Position numbers and translations under genes: made by a program
Shown: piece by piece, positions 1 through 8,485 of the stretch
Layout: the number at the start of each line of letters is the position of its first letter
Numbering within the stretch: the first letter of the stretch is position 1
The notes under the pieces: model-generated
Seen by the model: only the letters and a program-made list of their open reading frames with translations
What the model was told of the DNA's origin: nothing
Databases searched by the model: none
From: Microbispora bryophytorum
GTDB lineage: Bacteria; Actinomycetota; Actinomycetes; Streptosporangiales; Streptosporangiaceae
Direction of reading: 5' to 3'
Length of the DNA stretch: 64,000 nucleotides
Assembly: GCF_006874465.1 (NCBI RefSeq)
Contig: NZ_VIRL01000002.1
Location: 328,092 to 392,091, forward strand

Positions 1-1
1 C

Positions 2-1393
2 GGTGTCTCTCGCCGGGCGGCCATTCAGCGGACGCTGCTGCCGGTCATGCTCGGCTGGTTCGCCGACGCCCCCGACCCCGACGCCGGCCTGCTCGGCTTC
101 CGTCAGGTGAGCGACAAGCTCGGCACCACGCCGTGGTATCTGCGCCTGCTGCGCGACGAGACCGCCGCGGCCGACCGCCTCGCCCGCCTGCTCGGCACCA
201 GCAAGTACGTCACCGGGCTGCTGCTGCACGCCCCCGAGGCCGTCGCGATGCTGGGTTCGCCCACCGAGCTGGCCGTACGGCCCGCCGCGACGCTCGCCGC
301 CGAGGCCGCCGCCGCGGTGGGCCGCTACGCGGAGGACGCCGAGACCGCCGTCGCCGCCGTCCGGGCGCTGCGCCGCAGGGAACTGTTCCGTACGGCCTGC
401 GCCGACCTGTCGGGGCTGATCGACATCGAGGAGGTCGGCCAGGCCCTTTCGTCGCTGAACGACATCACGATCCAGGCGGCGCTGGACACGGCGATCAACA
501 AGGTCACCCTGGAGCGGCGGGCTCCGTTCCCGACGCGGATGGCCGTGATCGCCATGGGCCGCCTGGGTGGCCTGGAGAGCTCCTACGCCAGCGACGCCGA
601 TGTCATGTTCGTGCACGCGCCACTGCCTGGAGCGGTCGAGCGGGACGCGGCCGTCGCCGCCCACGCGGTGGCCGAGGAGACGCGCAGGCTGCTCGCGCTT
701 CCCGCCCCCGACCCGCCGCTGCAGATCGACGCGGGACTGCGGCCGGAGGGGCGGCAGGGGCCGCTCGTGCGCACGATCGCCTCCTACCGGGCCTACTACG
801 ACCGCTGGGCCTCGCACTGGGAGGCCCAGGCACTGCTGCGGGCCCGGTTCTGCGCCGGCGACGCCGAACTCGGCCGCGAGTTCGTCGCGCTCGTGGAGCC
901 GCTGCGCTATCCGGCCGAGGGCATCTCCGGCGACGCCGTACGCGAGATCCGCAAGCTCAAGGCGCGCATGGAGGCCGAGCGGCTGCCGCGCGGGGCCGAC
1001 CCGGCGCTGCACACCAAGCTCGGCAGGGGCGGGCTGAGCGACGTGGAGTGGGTGGCCCAGCTCATCCAGTTGCGGCACGCGGGAGCCGTGCCCGTGCTGC
1101 GTACGACGCGCACTCTGGACGCGCTGCGCGCCGCGGCGGGGGAGGGCCTGCTTGACCCGGCCGACGAGGAGGTGCTCGCACAGGCGTGGCTGTTCGCCTC
1201 GCGCATCCGCGACGCCCTCATGCTGGTGCGCGGCCGGGCGGCCGACAGCATCCCCACTCCCGTCAAGGAGCGGGTGCTGCTCGCGCGGGCGCTCGGTTAT
1301 CCGCCCGAGGGCACCGAGGACTTCGTCGAGGACTACCGGCGCGCCACCCGGCGGGCCAGGACCGTGGTGGAGCGCGTCTTCTACGAGGGCTGA
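2..1393 (+). CDS. glnE: Glutamine synthetase adenylyltransferase, C-terminal part
   Basis: GlnE adenylylates glutamine synthetase (and can reverse it) to match its activity to nitrogen status. The frame is open from base 2 with no start, so the N-terminal half lies outside the window; about 463 residues remain. The second nucleotidyltransferase domain is visible, with GRLGGLESSYASDADVMFVH carrying the G-G...D-x-D metal-binding pattern near residue 185 of the fragment, followed by the helical HD-like region ending at FYEG. In E. coli this C-terminal domain performs the adenylylation. Its target glnA lies about 11 kb downstream with the modified tyrosine intact. An internal ATG at 47 is not the start, because homology continues upstream (GVSRRAAIQRTLLPVMLGW). 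Confidence 0.95.
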   Translation, partial: GVSRRAAIQRTLLPVMLGWFADAPDPDAGLLGFRQVSDKLGTTPWYLRLLRDETAAADRLARLLGTSKYVTGLLLHAPEAVAMLGSPTELAVRPAATLAAEAAAAVGRYAEDAETAVAAVRALRRRELFRTACADLSGLIDIEEVGQALSSLNDITIQAALDTAINKVTLERRAPFPTRMAVIAMGRLGGLESSYASDADVMFVHAPLPGAVERDAAVAAHAVAEETRRLLALPAPDPPLQIDAGLRPEGRQGPLVRTIASYRAYYDRWASHWEAQALLRARFCAGDAELGREFVALVEPLRYPAEGISGDAVREIRKLKARMEAERLPRGADPALHTKLGRGGLSDVEWVAQLIQLRHAGAVPVLRTTRTLDALRAAAGEGLLDPADEEVLAQAWLFASRIRDALMLVRGRAADSIPTPVKERVLLARALGYPPEGTEDFVEDYRRATRRARTVVERVFYEG

Positions 1394-1499
1394 CCCGGGC
1401 CCTGGGCCGGGTGGACCCGTACGGGGCCGGTGAAGGGCCGGTGCGGGGCGGGCCGTGCGGAGGGGCCGTGCTGCTGAGGGGGTCGTGGGGGGCGGACGG

Positions 1500-2312
1500 T
1501 CAGAGCTTCCTGCCCACGGCCCCGTACCCGCCGTGGACGCGGTCGCCCAGGAGGAGGGCCTCGTCCGGGTCCGAGCGCCACTCGCCGACCGCCACCAGGC
1601 CGGGCTCCACGAGCTCGAAGCCGTCGAAGAAGCGGCTGATCTCCGCTCCGGTGCGCAAGGTGAGCGGTACGGGCCCGGTGTTGTACGCCTCGGCGAAGGC
1701 CTCCAGGCTCTCGCGGGCGAAGTCGCCGGTGACGTGGGTGACGGCGAGGTAACTGCCGGGCACGACCGCGTCGGTGTAGCGCTTGACGATGCCGAACGGG
1801 TCGTCCTCGTCCTTGACGAACATGAGCGTGCCCACGATCACCACGCCGATCGGCTGGGTGAAGTCGAGCGTCGCCAGCGTGTCCGGATGCGTGAGGATGG
1901 AGTCCGGGTCGCGCAGATCGGCCTCGATGTAGGCGGTCCTGCCCTCCGGCGTGCCGCGCAGCAGCGCGCGGGCGTGGACCATCACGATCGGGTCGTTGTC
2001 GACGTAGACGACCCTGGCCGCCGGATTCACGGCCTGGGCGACCTCGTGGGTGTTGCTCTGGGTCGGAATGCCGGTGCCGATGTCGAGGAACTGGGTGATC
2101 CCCTGCTCCGCGAGGAACTGTACGGCCCGGCCCAGGAACGCCCGGTTGTCCCGGGCCCCCTGGACGACCCCGGGGGAGGCGATCTTGACCGCTTCGGCGA
2201 CCCTGCGGTCGGCCTCGAAGTTGTCCTTGCCGCCCAGCCAGTAGTCGTACACCCGGGCGGGGTGCGGCACCAAGGTGTTGAGCTTCGGGGCAGCGGGTGT
2301 CTCGTCGGCCAT
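1500..2312 (-). CDS. DUF574-type SAM-dependent methyltransferase
   Basis: This is an actinobacterial S-adenosylmethionine methyltransferase of the DUF574 (PF04672) family; the substrate is unknown. The family opening is seen in VYDYWLGGKDNFEADR (about residues 21-36) and the SAM-binding Rossmann motif in FLDIGTGIPT, followed by the acidic strand VVYVDNDPIV. About 270 residues is the usual length. The ATG at 2312 is preferred because GGAG lies six bases before it; an in-frame ATG at 2351 would add 13 residues. It converges on glnE with about 106 bp between stops and is divergent from the membrane protein gene at 2439. These proteins are abundant in Streptomyces and Streptosporangium relatives, where several copies per genome are common. 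Confidence 0.85.
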   Translation of the reverse strand: MADETPAAPKLNTLVPHPARVYDYWLGGKDNFEADRRVAEAVKIASPGVVQGARDNRAFLGRAVQFLAEQGITQFLDIGTGIPTQSNTHEVAQAVNPAARVVYVDNDPIVMVHARALLRGTPEGRTAYIEADLRDPDSILTHPDTLATLDFTQPIGVVIVGTLMFVKDEDDPFGIVKRYTDAVVPGSYLAVTHVTGDFARESLEAFAEAYNTGPVPLTLRTGAEISRFFDGFELVEPGLVAVGEWRSDPDEALLLGDRVHGGYGAVGRKL

Positions 2313-2438
2313 TACGTGCTCCAAGGACGTGGTTTTCCTGATCTTATCCATTCGCCCCCCACGTCCGGTCGACTGATCGAAATTCGGGGTCGCCTAAAGC
2401 GTTGCCCTCACAGAGGCGACGCTGTATCAACGGTACGG

Positions 2439-3812
2439 GTGATCTCTTTGATCTCGTATTACGCAGACCTGGCCATCGGGCTGATCCTCGCCTTCCTGCT
2501 GCTGTCGCTTCTCGTCAGCGGCATCAACGAGGGCATCGTCAAGCTGCTCGGAATCCGCAGCAAGTTCCTGTGGGCGTACCTGCGCGACACCCTCGACGGC
2601 GCGGAGACGGCGGACGGGACCTCCCGGCTCGACCGGATCCTGGACGCGCTCAAGAGGCTCGGCCGCAAGGCGCGGACGCCGCTGACACAGGCGGCGTCGC
2701 CGGAGGAGGGCCGGTCACGCCTGCCCGCGAGCGTTCTGGGGGTGTTCGCGCGGCTGCCGTTCGGCCGGGACCCGCGGCCCGCGTTCAGCCGTCAGCCGCC
2801 GCCCGCGCAGAGCCCGCCGCTCGCCGCCGCCGCCGACTCGGTGGCCGCAGACTCGGTAGCCGCCGAGTCGGTGGCAGCCGATCCAGTGGCCGCCGGTTCT
2901 GGGGCAGCCGAGCAGGCGACGGCCTCGGCCGAGGTCCCGGCAGGCGCGTCGGCCGACCCCGCGCATCCCGCCGGACAGGCCGATCCCGAGGAGATCGCCG
3001 TCCTCACGGTGGAACCGGCGGCGGTCGGCGCGGCGGGCGGCGTGCTGCCGCCGGACCAGGGCAAGTCGATGGCCGAACTGCTCCACGAACGGCTGCAGGA
3101 GATCGACCACGCCAAGCGCGGAAGGACGAGCATCGCCGACATCCCGCCCGCGCGCTTCGCCGTCGCCGTCATGGAGATCGCCATCGAGCACGGCGGCGTG
3201 GAGGCTCTCATGCGGGACCTCGACGCGCTGAAGAGTCCCTTCTCCCAGCCGCTCAAGGCCGTGTGGGACAGGGCGAGCCACGACCTGGAGGCGTTTGGCC
3301 GCGGCGTCGAGGACTGGTTCGACGGCGAGATGGAGCGGCTCAGCCTGCTCTACCGCCGCTACGTCCGCTGGGTCCTCGTCGGGCTCGGCCTCATCGTGAC
3401 GCTGGCGTTCGGCATGGACTCCCTGGAGTACGGCAAGACCCTGCTGCGCGACAACGCCTACCGCGGCGCGGTGACCGCCTTCGGGCAGTCGGGCCCCCAG
3501 GCGCTGGAACCGCTGCGTGAGCAGTGCGAGCCGGGCCAGGACCCGTACGTGTGCGTCACCGACGTGCTGAGCACCCCCGCGTTCGTGAAGATCTTCACGC
3601 ACGCCCCGGTGAGCGTCACGATGGACGCGGCCGAGGGCCCGGCGTGGGCCTGGCACGGCGGGGACTGGTGGCAGCGCCTCACCTCGCCGGGCCACTGGCC
3701 GGGGTTCCTCATCACGCTGATCGCCCTGCTGTTCGGCGCGCCGTTCTGGTGGGACATCCTGCGCCGCCTGAGCGGCCTGCGCGCCCGGACCTCCGGCTCC
3801 ACCCCCTCCTGA
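2439..3812 (+). CDS. Membrane protein with Ala-Asp-Ser-Val repeat linker
   Basis: No family is recognised. The protein (about 457 residues) has an N-terminal hydrophobic helix (ADLAIGLILAFLLLSLLVSG, residues about 8-27), a long Ala/Pro-rich cytoplasmic-looking linker with five pentapeptide repeats, then a region rich in charged residues (KSMAELLHERLQEI...). Two further membrane segments lie near the C terminus (VRWVLVGLGLIVTLAFGM and GFLITLIALLFGAPFWW). The central part with SIADIPPARFAVAVMEIA suggests a conserved folded domain. The GTG at 2439 opens the first sensible start; TTG at 2448 has a GGGTG at better spacing and is an alternative. The frame is open far upstream, but that part is antisense to the methyltransferase. 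It may be a structural membrane protein of the envelope; that is a guess. Confidence 0.7.
   Translation: MISLISYYADLAIGLILAFLLLSLLVSGINEGIVKLLGIRSKFLWAYLRDTLDGAETADGTSRLDRILDALKRLGRKARTPLTQAASPEEGRSRLPASVLGVFARLPFGRDPRPAFSRQPPPAQSPPLAAAADSVAADSVAAESVAADPVAAGSGAAEQATASAEVPAGASADPAHPAGQADPEEIAVLTVEPAAVGAAGGVLPPDQGKSMAELLHERLQEIDHAKRGRTSIADIPPARFAVAVMEIAIEHGGVEALMRDLDALKSPFSQPLKAVWDRASHDLEAFGRGVEDWFDGEMERLSLLYRRYVRWVLVGLGLIVTLAFGMDSLEYGKTLLRDNAYRGAVTAFGQSGPQALEPLREQCEPGQDPYVCVTDVLSTPAFVKIFTHAPVSVTMDAAEGPAWAWHGGDWWQRLTSPGHWPGFLITLIALLFGAPFWWDILRRLSGLRARTSGSTPS
2832..2906 (+). repeat. 15-bp in-frame repeat encoding ADSVA-like units
   Basis: Five consecutive 15-bp units encode ADSVA, ADSVA, AESVA, ADPVA and AGSGA inside the linker of the membrane protein. 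Units are exact in frame, so length changes would not shift the reading frame. The first two units differ from each other by only a few silent changes, consistent with expansion by slippage. Confidence 0.85.
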
Positions 3813-3854
3813 CCGGCGGCACCGCACGCCGCCGTCCCGGGCCGCGATATCCGG

Positions 3855-5129
3855 TTGCGGCGGCCGATCTCCGTGCGTACGGTCGGCCGGGTGCACGGGC
3901 GAGGGTCGGCCGGGTCGCTGTGGCGGCACCGGGACTTCATGCTGCTGTGGAGCGGCCACACGGTGAGCCTGTTCGGCTCGCAGATCAGCTGGATCGCCCT
4001 GCCGATGGTCGCGGTCGCCGGGCTGCGCGCCACCACGTTCGAAGTGGCGGTGCTGGGGGCCATGAGCACGCTGCCGGCGCTGGTCGTCTCGCTCCCGGCG
4101 GGCGTGCTGGCCGACCGTCACCGCAGGCGGCGTCTCATGATCGCCTGTGACGCGGGGTCCGCGCTGGCCATGGCGTCGGTGCCGATCGTCGCCGTCGCGG
4201 GCCGGGTCACGATGGCCCAGCTCTACGCGGTCACGCTGGTGGTCGGTGCGCTCGGCGTGGTCTTCGGCACCGCGGCCGGCAGCCTGACGCCGGTGCTGCT
4301 CGGCGGCGACCGGCTCACCGACGCCAACGCCAAGATGAACACCGCGCGCGGCCTGGCGGAAATGGCCGGACCGAGCGTCGGAGGCTTCCTGGTCGGCCTC
4401 GTCGGCGCCGCCCGCGCGGTGGCCGCGGACGCCCTCTCGTACGCCGTGAGCGCCGCGGCCCTGGCGTCGATGCGCCTGCGGGAGCCGAAGCCCGAGCGCA
4501 CCCCGCACCGCGGGCGCTTCCTCGGGGAGATCGCCGAGGGGCTGCGGTTCGTGCTCGCCCAGCCGGTGCTGCGCGTGCTCGCCGTCTCCGGGGCGTTCAG
4601 CGCCGTGCTGCTGCGCGGGATCAGCTCGATGTGGCTGCTGTACGTCGTGCGGGAGCTGGGCTGGAGCGCCCGGGCGGCCGGGCTCGTCTACGGCCTGAGC
4701 CTCGTCGGCGGGGTCGTCGGGAGCATGGTGGCCGGGCGGGTCACGGCCCGGTTCGGCATCGGCCGCGTGATCGTCCTGGGCGCCCTGCTGTCGGCCCCCT
4801 TCGAGCTGGTCACCCCCCTCGTGCCACCCGGCCTGGCCGGCCAGTGGACCGTCGGGCTGGTCTTCACCTTCCTGACGGCCGCCGGGATGGTCCAGATGAC
4901 CGCGGCCCAGACCGTGCGCCAGTCGCTGTGCCCGCCCGGCATACTCGGCCGGATGAACGGCTCCACCCACTTCATGCAGGCGGGCCTGCTGCCGCTCGGG
5001 CCGCTCCTGGCCGGCGCCCTCGGCGCCTGGATCGGCCTGCGCCCCGCCCTGATCATCCTGGGCGGCGCGACCCTGCTGTGGCCGCTCCTGCTGTTCCTGT
5101 CACCCGTACGCACCGTGGATGGGAAATGA
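3855..5129 (+). CDS. MFS transporter (EntS/MFS_3 type)
   Basis: This is a 12-helix major facilitator superfamily exporter of the enterobactin-exporter-like subgroup, expected in the cytoplasmic membrane; the substrate is unknown. The opening SLWRHRDFMLLWSGHTVSLFGSQ is typical, and the loop between helices 2 and 3 carries [15 protein letters not shown], the MFS motif A equivalent. The start is uncertain: TTG at 3855, GTG at 3873 and GTG at 3891 are all in frame and none has a strong ribosome-binding site. Its stop overlaps the start of the SnoaL-like gene by ATGA, so the two are likely cotranscribed and translationally coupled. The pairing could mean export of a small molecule that the partner modifies, but nothing shows which. 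Confidence 0.85.
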   Translation: MRRPISVRTVGRVHGRGSAGSLWRHRDFMLLWSGHTVSLFGSQISWIALPMVAVAGLRATTFEVAVLGAMSTLPALVVSLPAGVLADRHRRRRLMIACDAGSALAMASVPIVAVAGRVTMAQLYAVTLVVGALGVVFGTAAGSLTPVLLGGDRLTDANAKMNTARGLAEMAGPSVGGFLVGLVGAARAVAADALSYAVSAAALASMRLREPKPERTPHRGRFLGEIAEGLRFVLAQPVLRVLAVSGAFSAVLLRGISSMWLLYVVRELGWSARAAGLVYGLSLVGGVVGSMVAGRVTARFGIGRVIVLGALLSAPFELVTPLVPPGLAGQWTVGLVFTFLTAAGMVQMTAAQTVRQSLCPPGILGRMNGSTHFMQAGLLPLGPLLAGALGAWIGLRPALIILGGATLLWPLLLFLSPVRTVDGK

Positions 5130-5488
5130 CCATGATGGACGACGACCGGCCGCGCGCCCCTCGGCGGCTCGCGACGCGCTATTTCGAGATGTGGAACACC
5201 GGTGACACCTCGGCGGCCGAGGAGATCCTGAGCCCGGACTGGAGCGATCACGCGCATCCCGAGGTGGCCGGGCCGCAGGGCGTGCGAGAGGCGGTCGAGC
5301 GGATCCGCGGCGCGCAGCCGGACCTGCGGTTCCGGATCGACGCCGTCCTCGGCGAGGGCGACCTGGTGGCGGTCGTCGGGAACGCCGGCCGCGGCCAGGA
5401 CGCGGAGGGCACCCCCCTGGTCTGGCTCATCCGCGTACAGGACGGCCTGCTCGCCGAGATGTGGACCTACCGCGGCATCGGCGGGTGA
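5126..5488 (+). CDS. SnoaL-like small protein
   Basis: This 120-residue protein has the NTF2-like cone fold expected of SnoaL polyketide-cyclase/ester-cyclase relatives: YFEMWNTGDTSAAEEILSPDWSDHAHPE at the N terminus, GVREAVERIRGAQPDL in the middle and a final strand EMWTYRGIGG. Members are either small enzymes or ligand-binding proteins, so no reaction is assigned. The ATG at 5126 overlaps the MFS stop (ATGA), with GGGAA just upstream; ATGs at 5132 and 5135 are alternatives. There is no polyketide synthase nearby, so a role in antibiotic cyclisation is not supported. Confidence 0.75.
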   Translation: MTMMDDDRPRAPRRLATRYFEMWNTGDTSAAEEILSPDWSDHAHPEVAGPQGVREAVERIRGAQPDLRFRIDAVLGEGDLVAVVGNAGRGQDAEGTPLVWLIRVQDGLLAEMWTYRGIGG

Positions 5489-5631
5489 TCGGCGAGGGCC
5501 GCGTCACCGACCACCAGAGCCCGGCGGCCGTCGTTCGTCCATGACGGTTCTCCCCACAGGGACGCGGGCGGCTGCGGCTCGGGAAACGGGAGTGCCGATG
5601 CGGTCGGCGGCGCGGCGCACCGGCCCCGGGG

Positions 5632-5738
5632 GGCCGTGAGGTGATGGGGCGGCCTCACGGTCCCTCCGCGGGCGCGGCTGCGGAAGCCGGGTCAGCGGCT
5701 CGACGGGCGGCGTCGCCCGCGGGCTCCCGGGCTTCCGC
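5632..5738. terminator. Paired hairpins between converging genes
   Basis: The 256-bp gap between two converging SnoaL-like genes has an 8-bp perfect stem CCGTGAGG/CCTCACGG (5634-5641 and 5653-5660). It also has a longer-range stem GCGGAAGCC/GGCTTCCGC (5680-5688 and 5730-5738) that encloses a smaller GGGCG/CGCCC hairpin. No U-tract follows. A bidirectional, actinobacterial-style terminator is the likely role. Confidence 0.5.
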
Positions 5739-5744
5739 GGCTCG

Positions 5745-6185
5745 TCAGGGTTCGAGGTCGGTCACTCCCTTGCCGCTCGATATATCGAGTGGAACGGAGA
5801 CCTGGTCGTGCGCGATCAGCCAGCCGCCGTCGGTCTTCCTGAAGCACACAGTGCCCCGGACCCACATACCGCTCGTCGCGGTCCCGTTCTTCAGTGTGCC
5901 GCTGAGCCGGCCGAAGAAGTGGCCGAACGCCACCGTGTCGCCCACGGTGAGTGTCAGGTCCCGAACCTCATAATCCAGATCCTGGAAGAACGCGAACGCG
6001 TTCACCCAGTTCTTCAACTTCGCGTCGATCCCTACATGCTGCAGCGGCGGCTCGACGTCGAAGGACACGACGTCCGTCGCGTAGAGCCGCCTCAGGCCGT
6101 CGAGATCCTTGGCCCGGATTCCTTCGGCAACGTTGCCGATCTGCTGCCTGATCTCGGCTTCGTCTTCCTCGCGGTGCGTGGGCAT
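5745..6185 (-). CDS. SnoaL/NTF2-like protein
   Basis: This protein of about 146 residues is of the NTF2-like superfamily (ketosteroid-isomerase or DUF4440-like branch). The family pattern is seen in IRAKDLDGLRRLYATDVVSFDVEPP followed by the strand pair DTVAFGHFFGRLSG and VCFRKTDGGWLIAHDQVSVP, the usual conserved C-terminal element. Function is unknown; relatives include small isomerases and calcium-dependent association domains. The start is put at the ATG at 6185 (MPTHREEDE) because the 21 residues upstream do not resemble the family, although an ATG at 6248 is in frame. AGGA lies close to the chosen start. Confidence 0.75.
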   Translation of the reverse strand: MPTHREEDEAEIRQQIGNVAEGIRAKDLDGLRRLYATDVVSFDVEPPLQHVGIDAKLKNWVNAFAFFQDLDYEVRDLTLTVGDTVAFGHFFGRLSGTLKNGTATSGMWVRGTVCFRKTDGGWLIAHDQVSVPLDISSGKGVTDLEP

Positions 6186-6446
6186 CGGTCCTAAGTCCTT
6201 CGCATCGGTGGGCAATCTTGACTTCTCACTGGTACGACCGAGCAGCACCCCGGAATGTCAGGCCCGCGGCTGCCGCGCCGGCTCGCCGCGTCGCCGCGCT
6301 CGTCCCCAGTGGAGCTCGATCTCGATGGAGGAATGGGCGCGCTTACAGGGCGCCGGCGGGCCGGTGAGGGTGAGAAAGGCAGCGACTCACCGCCACAACG
6401 CCGAACACGTGGACATGGACGTGAGGCCCGTCGGCCGGCGGCGACG

Positions 6447-7211
6447 TCAGGCCACCTTCGAGGACGGGGCGGTCCAGGTGTTGCAGGCCCCCGGGTCGCC
6501 GGACTTGAATCCCTCGTTGGCCCAGTAGGTGATCGACTTCCTGTTCCCGTCGTACTTGCCCGCCCAGCCGCGCAGGTAGTAGAGCAGATCGTCCCAGTCC
6601 TCCTGGTCACGCCGGAAGGACTTCCAGAAGCTCCGCAGGGAGGCTCCGGCGAAGCAGTAGCTCTGCAGGCTGTAGCGCCGTGTCTGCTCGGCGAGTTCGG
6701 CATTGCTCCGGTAGTGGACGTCCGCCCAGGCCCGGAAGATGCCGGCGACGTTCTGCACGTGCTCCCCGTACTTCGTCGCCAGCAGGTTGAACAGGTACAG
6801 ATCCCCCGGCTCCTCCAGGAGGTCCTTCCTGAGCACGATCAGGACGGTGTGCGACGCGTCGCAGTAATAGGCGTCCCAATCACCCCACTTGATGCCGCAG
6901 AACTTCGCCGGCGCCTTGGTGGCGTACGTGAGCTTCATCCGGGACTGCTTGAGACCCGCCTGGTGCAATTCAGCGCCCCAGGAGCGGGTGAGGCAGGTCA
7001 GTACCTCGTTCAGGTAGGCCTTGGCGGACCTGGTGTCCTTCTTCTTGACCGGTCTTTCCCGGCAGTCGGTGGCCGGCAACGCTCCCGCGCCGTACAGGCG
7101 GTTGTCGGTGAGAGTCCTGCTCTTGATCGGATGGGCGGCGGCCGTGCCGGAGACGGCCGGGACGAGCCCCAGTGCCACCGAACCGGCGAGCGCGATCTTG
7201 GCGAGTTTCAC
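6447..7211 (-). CDS. Secreted, active-site-less homologue of neutral zinc metallopeptidase
   Basis: This 254-residue secreted protein has a signal peptide (LAKIALAGSVALGLVPAVSG, cut near AAA-HP at residue 26) and then a fold matching YpfJ-type neutral zinc metallopeptidases: CGIKWGDWDAYYC (105-117), a helix, and QSYCFAG (183-189). In active members the helix carries HEYGHHVQ and the third ligand lies in an ELQADC motif. Here these are TKYGEHVQ (146-153) and SLQSYC (181-186), so both zinc histidines, the catalytic Glu and the third ligand are replaced. Cysteines that may form disulfides are kept, so it looks like a maintained pseudoenzyme, not a decayed gene. The GTG at 7211 is the likely start; no strong ribosome-binding site is seen. 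Confidence 0.75.
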   Translation of the reverse strand: MKLAKIALAGSVALGLVPAVSGTAAAHPIKSRTLTDNRLYGAGALPATDCRERPVKKKDTRSAKAYLNEVLTCLTRSWGAELHQAGLKQSRMKLTYATKAPAKFCGIKWGDWDAYYCDASHTVLIVLRKDLLEEPGDLYLFNLLATKYGEHVQNVAGIFRAWADVHYRSNAELAEQTRRYSLQSYCFAGASLRSFWKSFRRDQEDWDDLLYYLRGWAGKYDGNRKSITYWANEGFKSGDPGACNTWTAPSSKVA

Positions 7212-7334
7212 GGACGACGAAGGTAGGCCACCCAAAGTCCACAGGAAGTCGTTTTGTGAACATTGATCCGCTTGGCCCGCGCGTGGCAGTGTTATACCAG
7301 GACGCCCGGAGCCGAAAGCGGACAGGGAGCGTGC

Positions 7335-7856
7335 ATGGTCATCAGACGCGCCGAACCGGCGGACGCGGAGGCGGTCGCCGCCGTCCACGTCCGGTCGTGG
7401 CAGGCCGCCTATCCGGGGCTCATGCCCCAAGCCCATCTCGACGGGCTCACTCCGGCCATGCGCCTGCCCGTCTGGGAACGGCTGCTGGGGGAGTCCTCCC
7501 CGCCCGGCACGGAGGTCCTCGTGACGGAGGCGGACGGCTCCGTCGCCGGGTTCGCCTCGCTCGGCCCCGGCCGGGACGACGACGTCGACCCGGCCGAGGT
7601 CGCGGAGATCTCGGCGATCTATCTGATGCCCGAGGCATGGGGCGCCGGGGTCGGCGGGCGCCTCATGGCCGCCGCGCTGGACCGCCTCGCCGCCGCCGGG
7701 TATGAGCAGGCCGTCCTCTGGGTCGTCGACGGGAACGCCCGCGCCCGGCGGTTCTACGAGCGCGGTGGCTGGCGCCCCGACGGCGCCGTACAGCGGGACG
7801 AGTCGGACGGCTTCCCGCTGACCGAGATCCGCTACCGCCGGGCCCTGGGGCCTTGA
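7335..7856 (+). CDS. GNAT family N-acetyltransferase
   Basis: This is a 173-residue acetyl-CoA-dependent N-acetyltransferase of the GNAT superfamily; the acceptor is unknown. The core is clear: IRRAEPADAEAVAAVHVRSW at the N terminus, AEISAIYLMPEAWGAGVGGRL with the acetyl-CoA pyrophosphate loop (R/Q-x-x-G-x-G/A equivalent), and the closing NARARRFYERGGWRPDG. The ATG at 7335 is chosen because GGGAG stands five bases before it; a longer frame begins at 7263 but lacks homology. It is a stand-alone gene running toward the methyltransferase on the other strand. Confidence 0.88.
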   Translation: MVIRRAEPADAEAVAAVHVRSWQAAYPGLMPQAHLDGLTPAMRLPVWERLLGESSPPGTEVLVTEADGSVAGFASLGPGRDDDVDPAEVAEISAIYLMPEAWGAGVGGRLMAAALDRLAAAGYEQAVLWVVDGNARARRFYERGGWRPDGAVQRDESDGFPLTEIRYRRALGP

Positions 7857-7866
7857 CCGCCGAGCG

Positions 7867-8481
7867 CTAGGGACCGGGCTTCGTCCAGGTCAGGGAGTAT
7901 CGGCGGAGTACGTGCCGGCGGTAGCGCACGCCCGGCAGCAGGCGGCGTGCCGCGGCCCGCACCTGCCCGTAGCTCATCCGCGGTCCGGCCACCGGCATCC
8001 CCTCGGGCTCCCGCGCGCGTCGCAGCACCTTCGTGATGCGCACGACGGGAGCGGCCGCGATCATCGCCGCCCGCTCCGCGACGGACGCCTCGCGAGCGAG
8101 GCCGACCACCACCAGCGTGCCGCCGGGGCGCAGCAGTGCGCGCATCCGGGTGAGGGCGGCGTCGAAGTCCATGTGGTGGATCGCGGACACCGAGCAGACG
8201 AAGTCGTACTCCCCGGCGGGCAGGACGGCGGTGAGGAAGTCGCCCTCGACGAAGGTGAGCTCCGGCCGGCCGGCGGACAGCTCGCGGGCACGGGCGATCA
8301 TCTCCGGCGATCTGTCGACGCCGGTGACGCGTTTGGACCGGCCGGTCAGCTTCCGGGCGAGCAGCCCGTCTCCGCAGCCGACGTCCAGTGCGTCACCGCA
8401 CCCTGCGGGGACGGCGCGGAGGACGCCCGGGTGCCGGGCGACGTTGGTGTTCCAGTACGGGTCCGGGTCGGCCTGGCGCAT
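7867..8481 (-). CDS. Class I SAM-dependent methyltransferase
   Basis: This is a 204-residue methyltransferase with the standard class I core: ALDVGCGDGLLARKL (motif I), VTGVDRSPEMIARAR (acidic loop), FVEGDFL (motif II region) and LRPGGTLVVVGLAR (motif III region). The target molecule cannot be told. It is separated from the LysR gene by four bases on the same strand, so it may be cotranscribed with the regulator. The C-terminal extension RRHVLRRYSLTWTKP is basic and matches ubiquinone/menaquinone-type or small-molecule methyltransferases of similar length. Confidence 0.85.
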   Translation of the reverse strand: MRQADPDPYWNTNVARHPGVLRAVPAGCGDALDVGCGDGLLARKLTGRSKRVTGVDRSPEMIARARELSAGRPELTFVEGDFLTAVLPAGEYDFVCSVSAIHHMDFDAALTRMRALLRPGGTLVVVGLAREASVAERAAMIAAAPVVRITKVLRRAREPEGMPVAGPRMSYGQVRAAARRLLPGVRYRRHVLRRYSLTWTKPGP

Positions 8482-8485
8482 CGGG

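Noticed and set aside
2715-4970. A 751-codon minus-strand frame opposite the membrane protein and the MFS exporter
   Set aside because: Antisense shadow, low-complexity Arg/His/Gly-rich product, no start signal.
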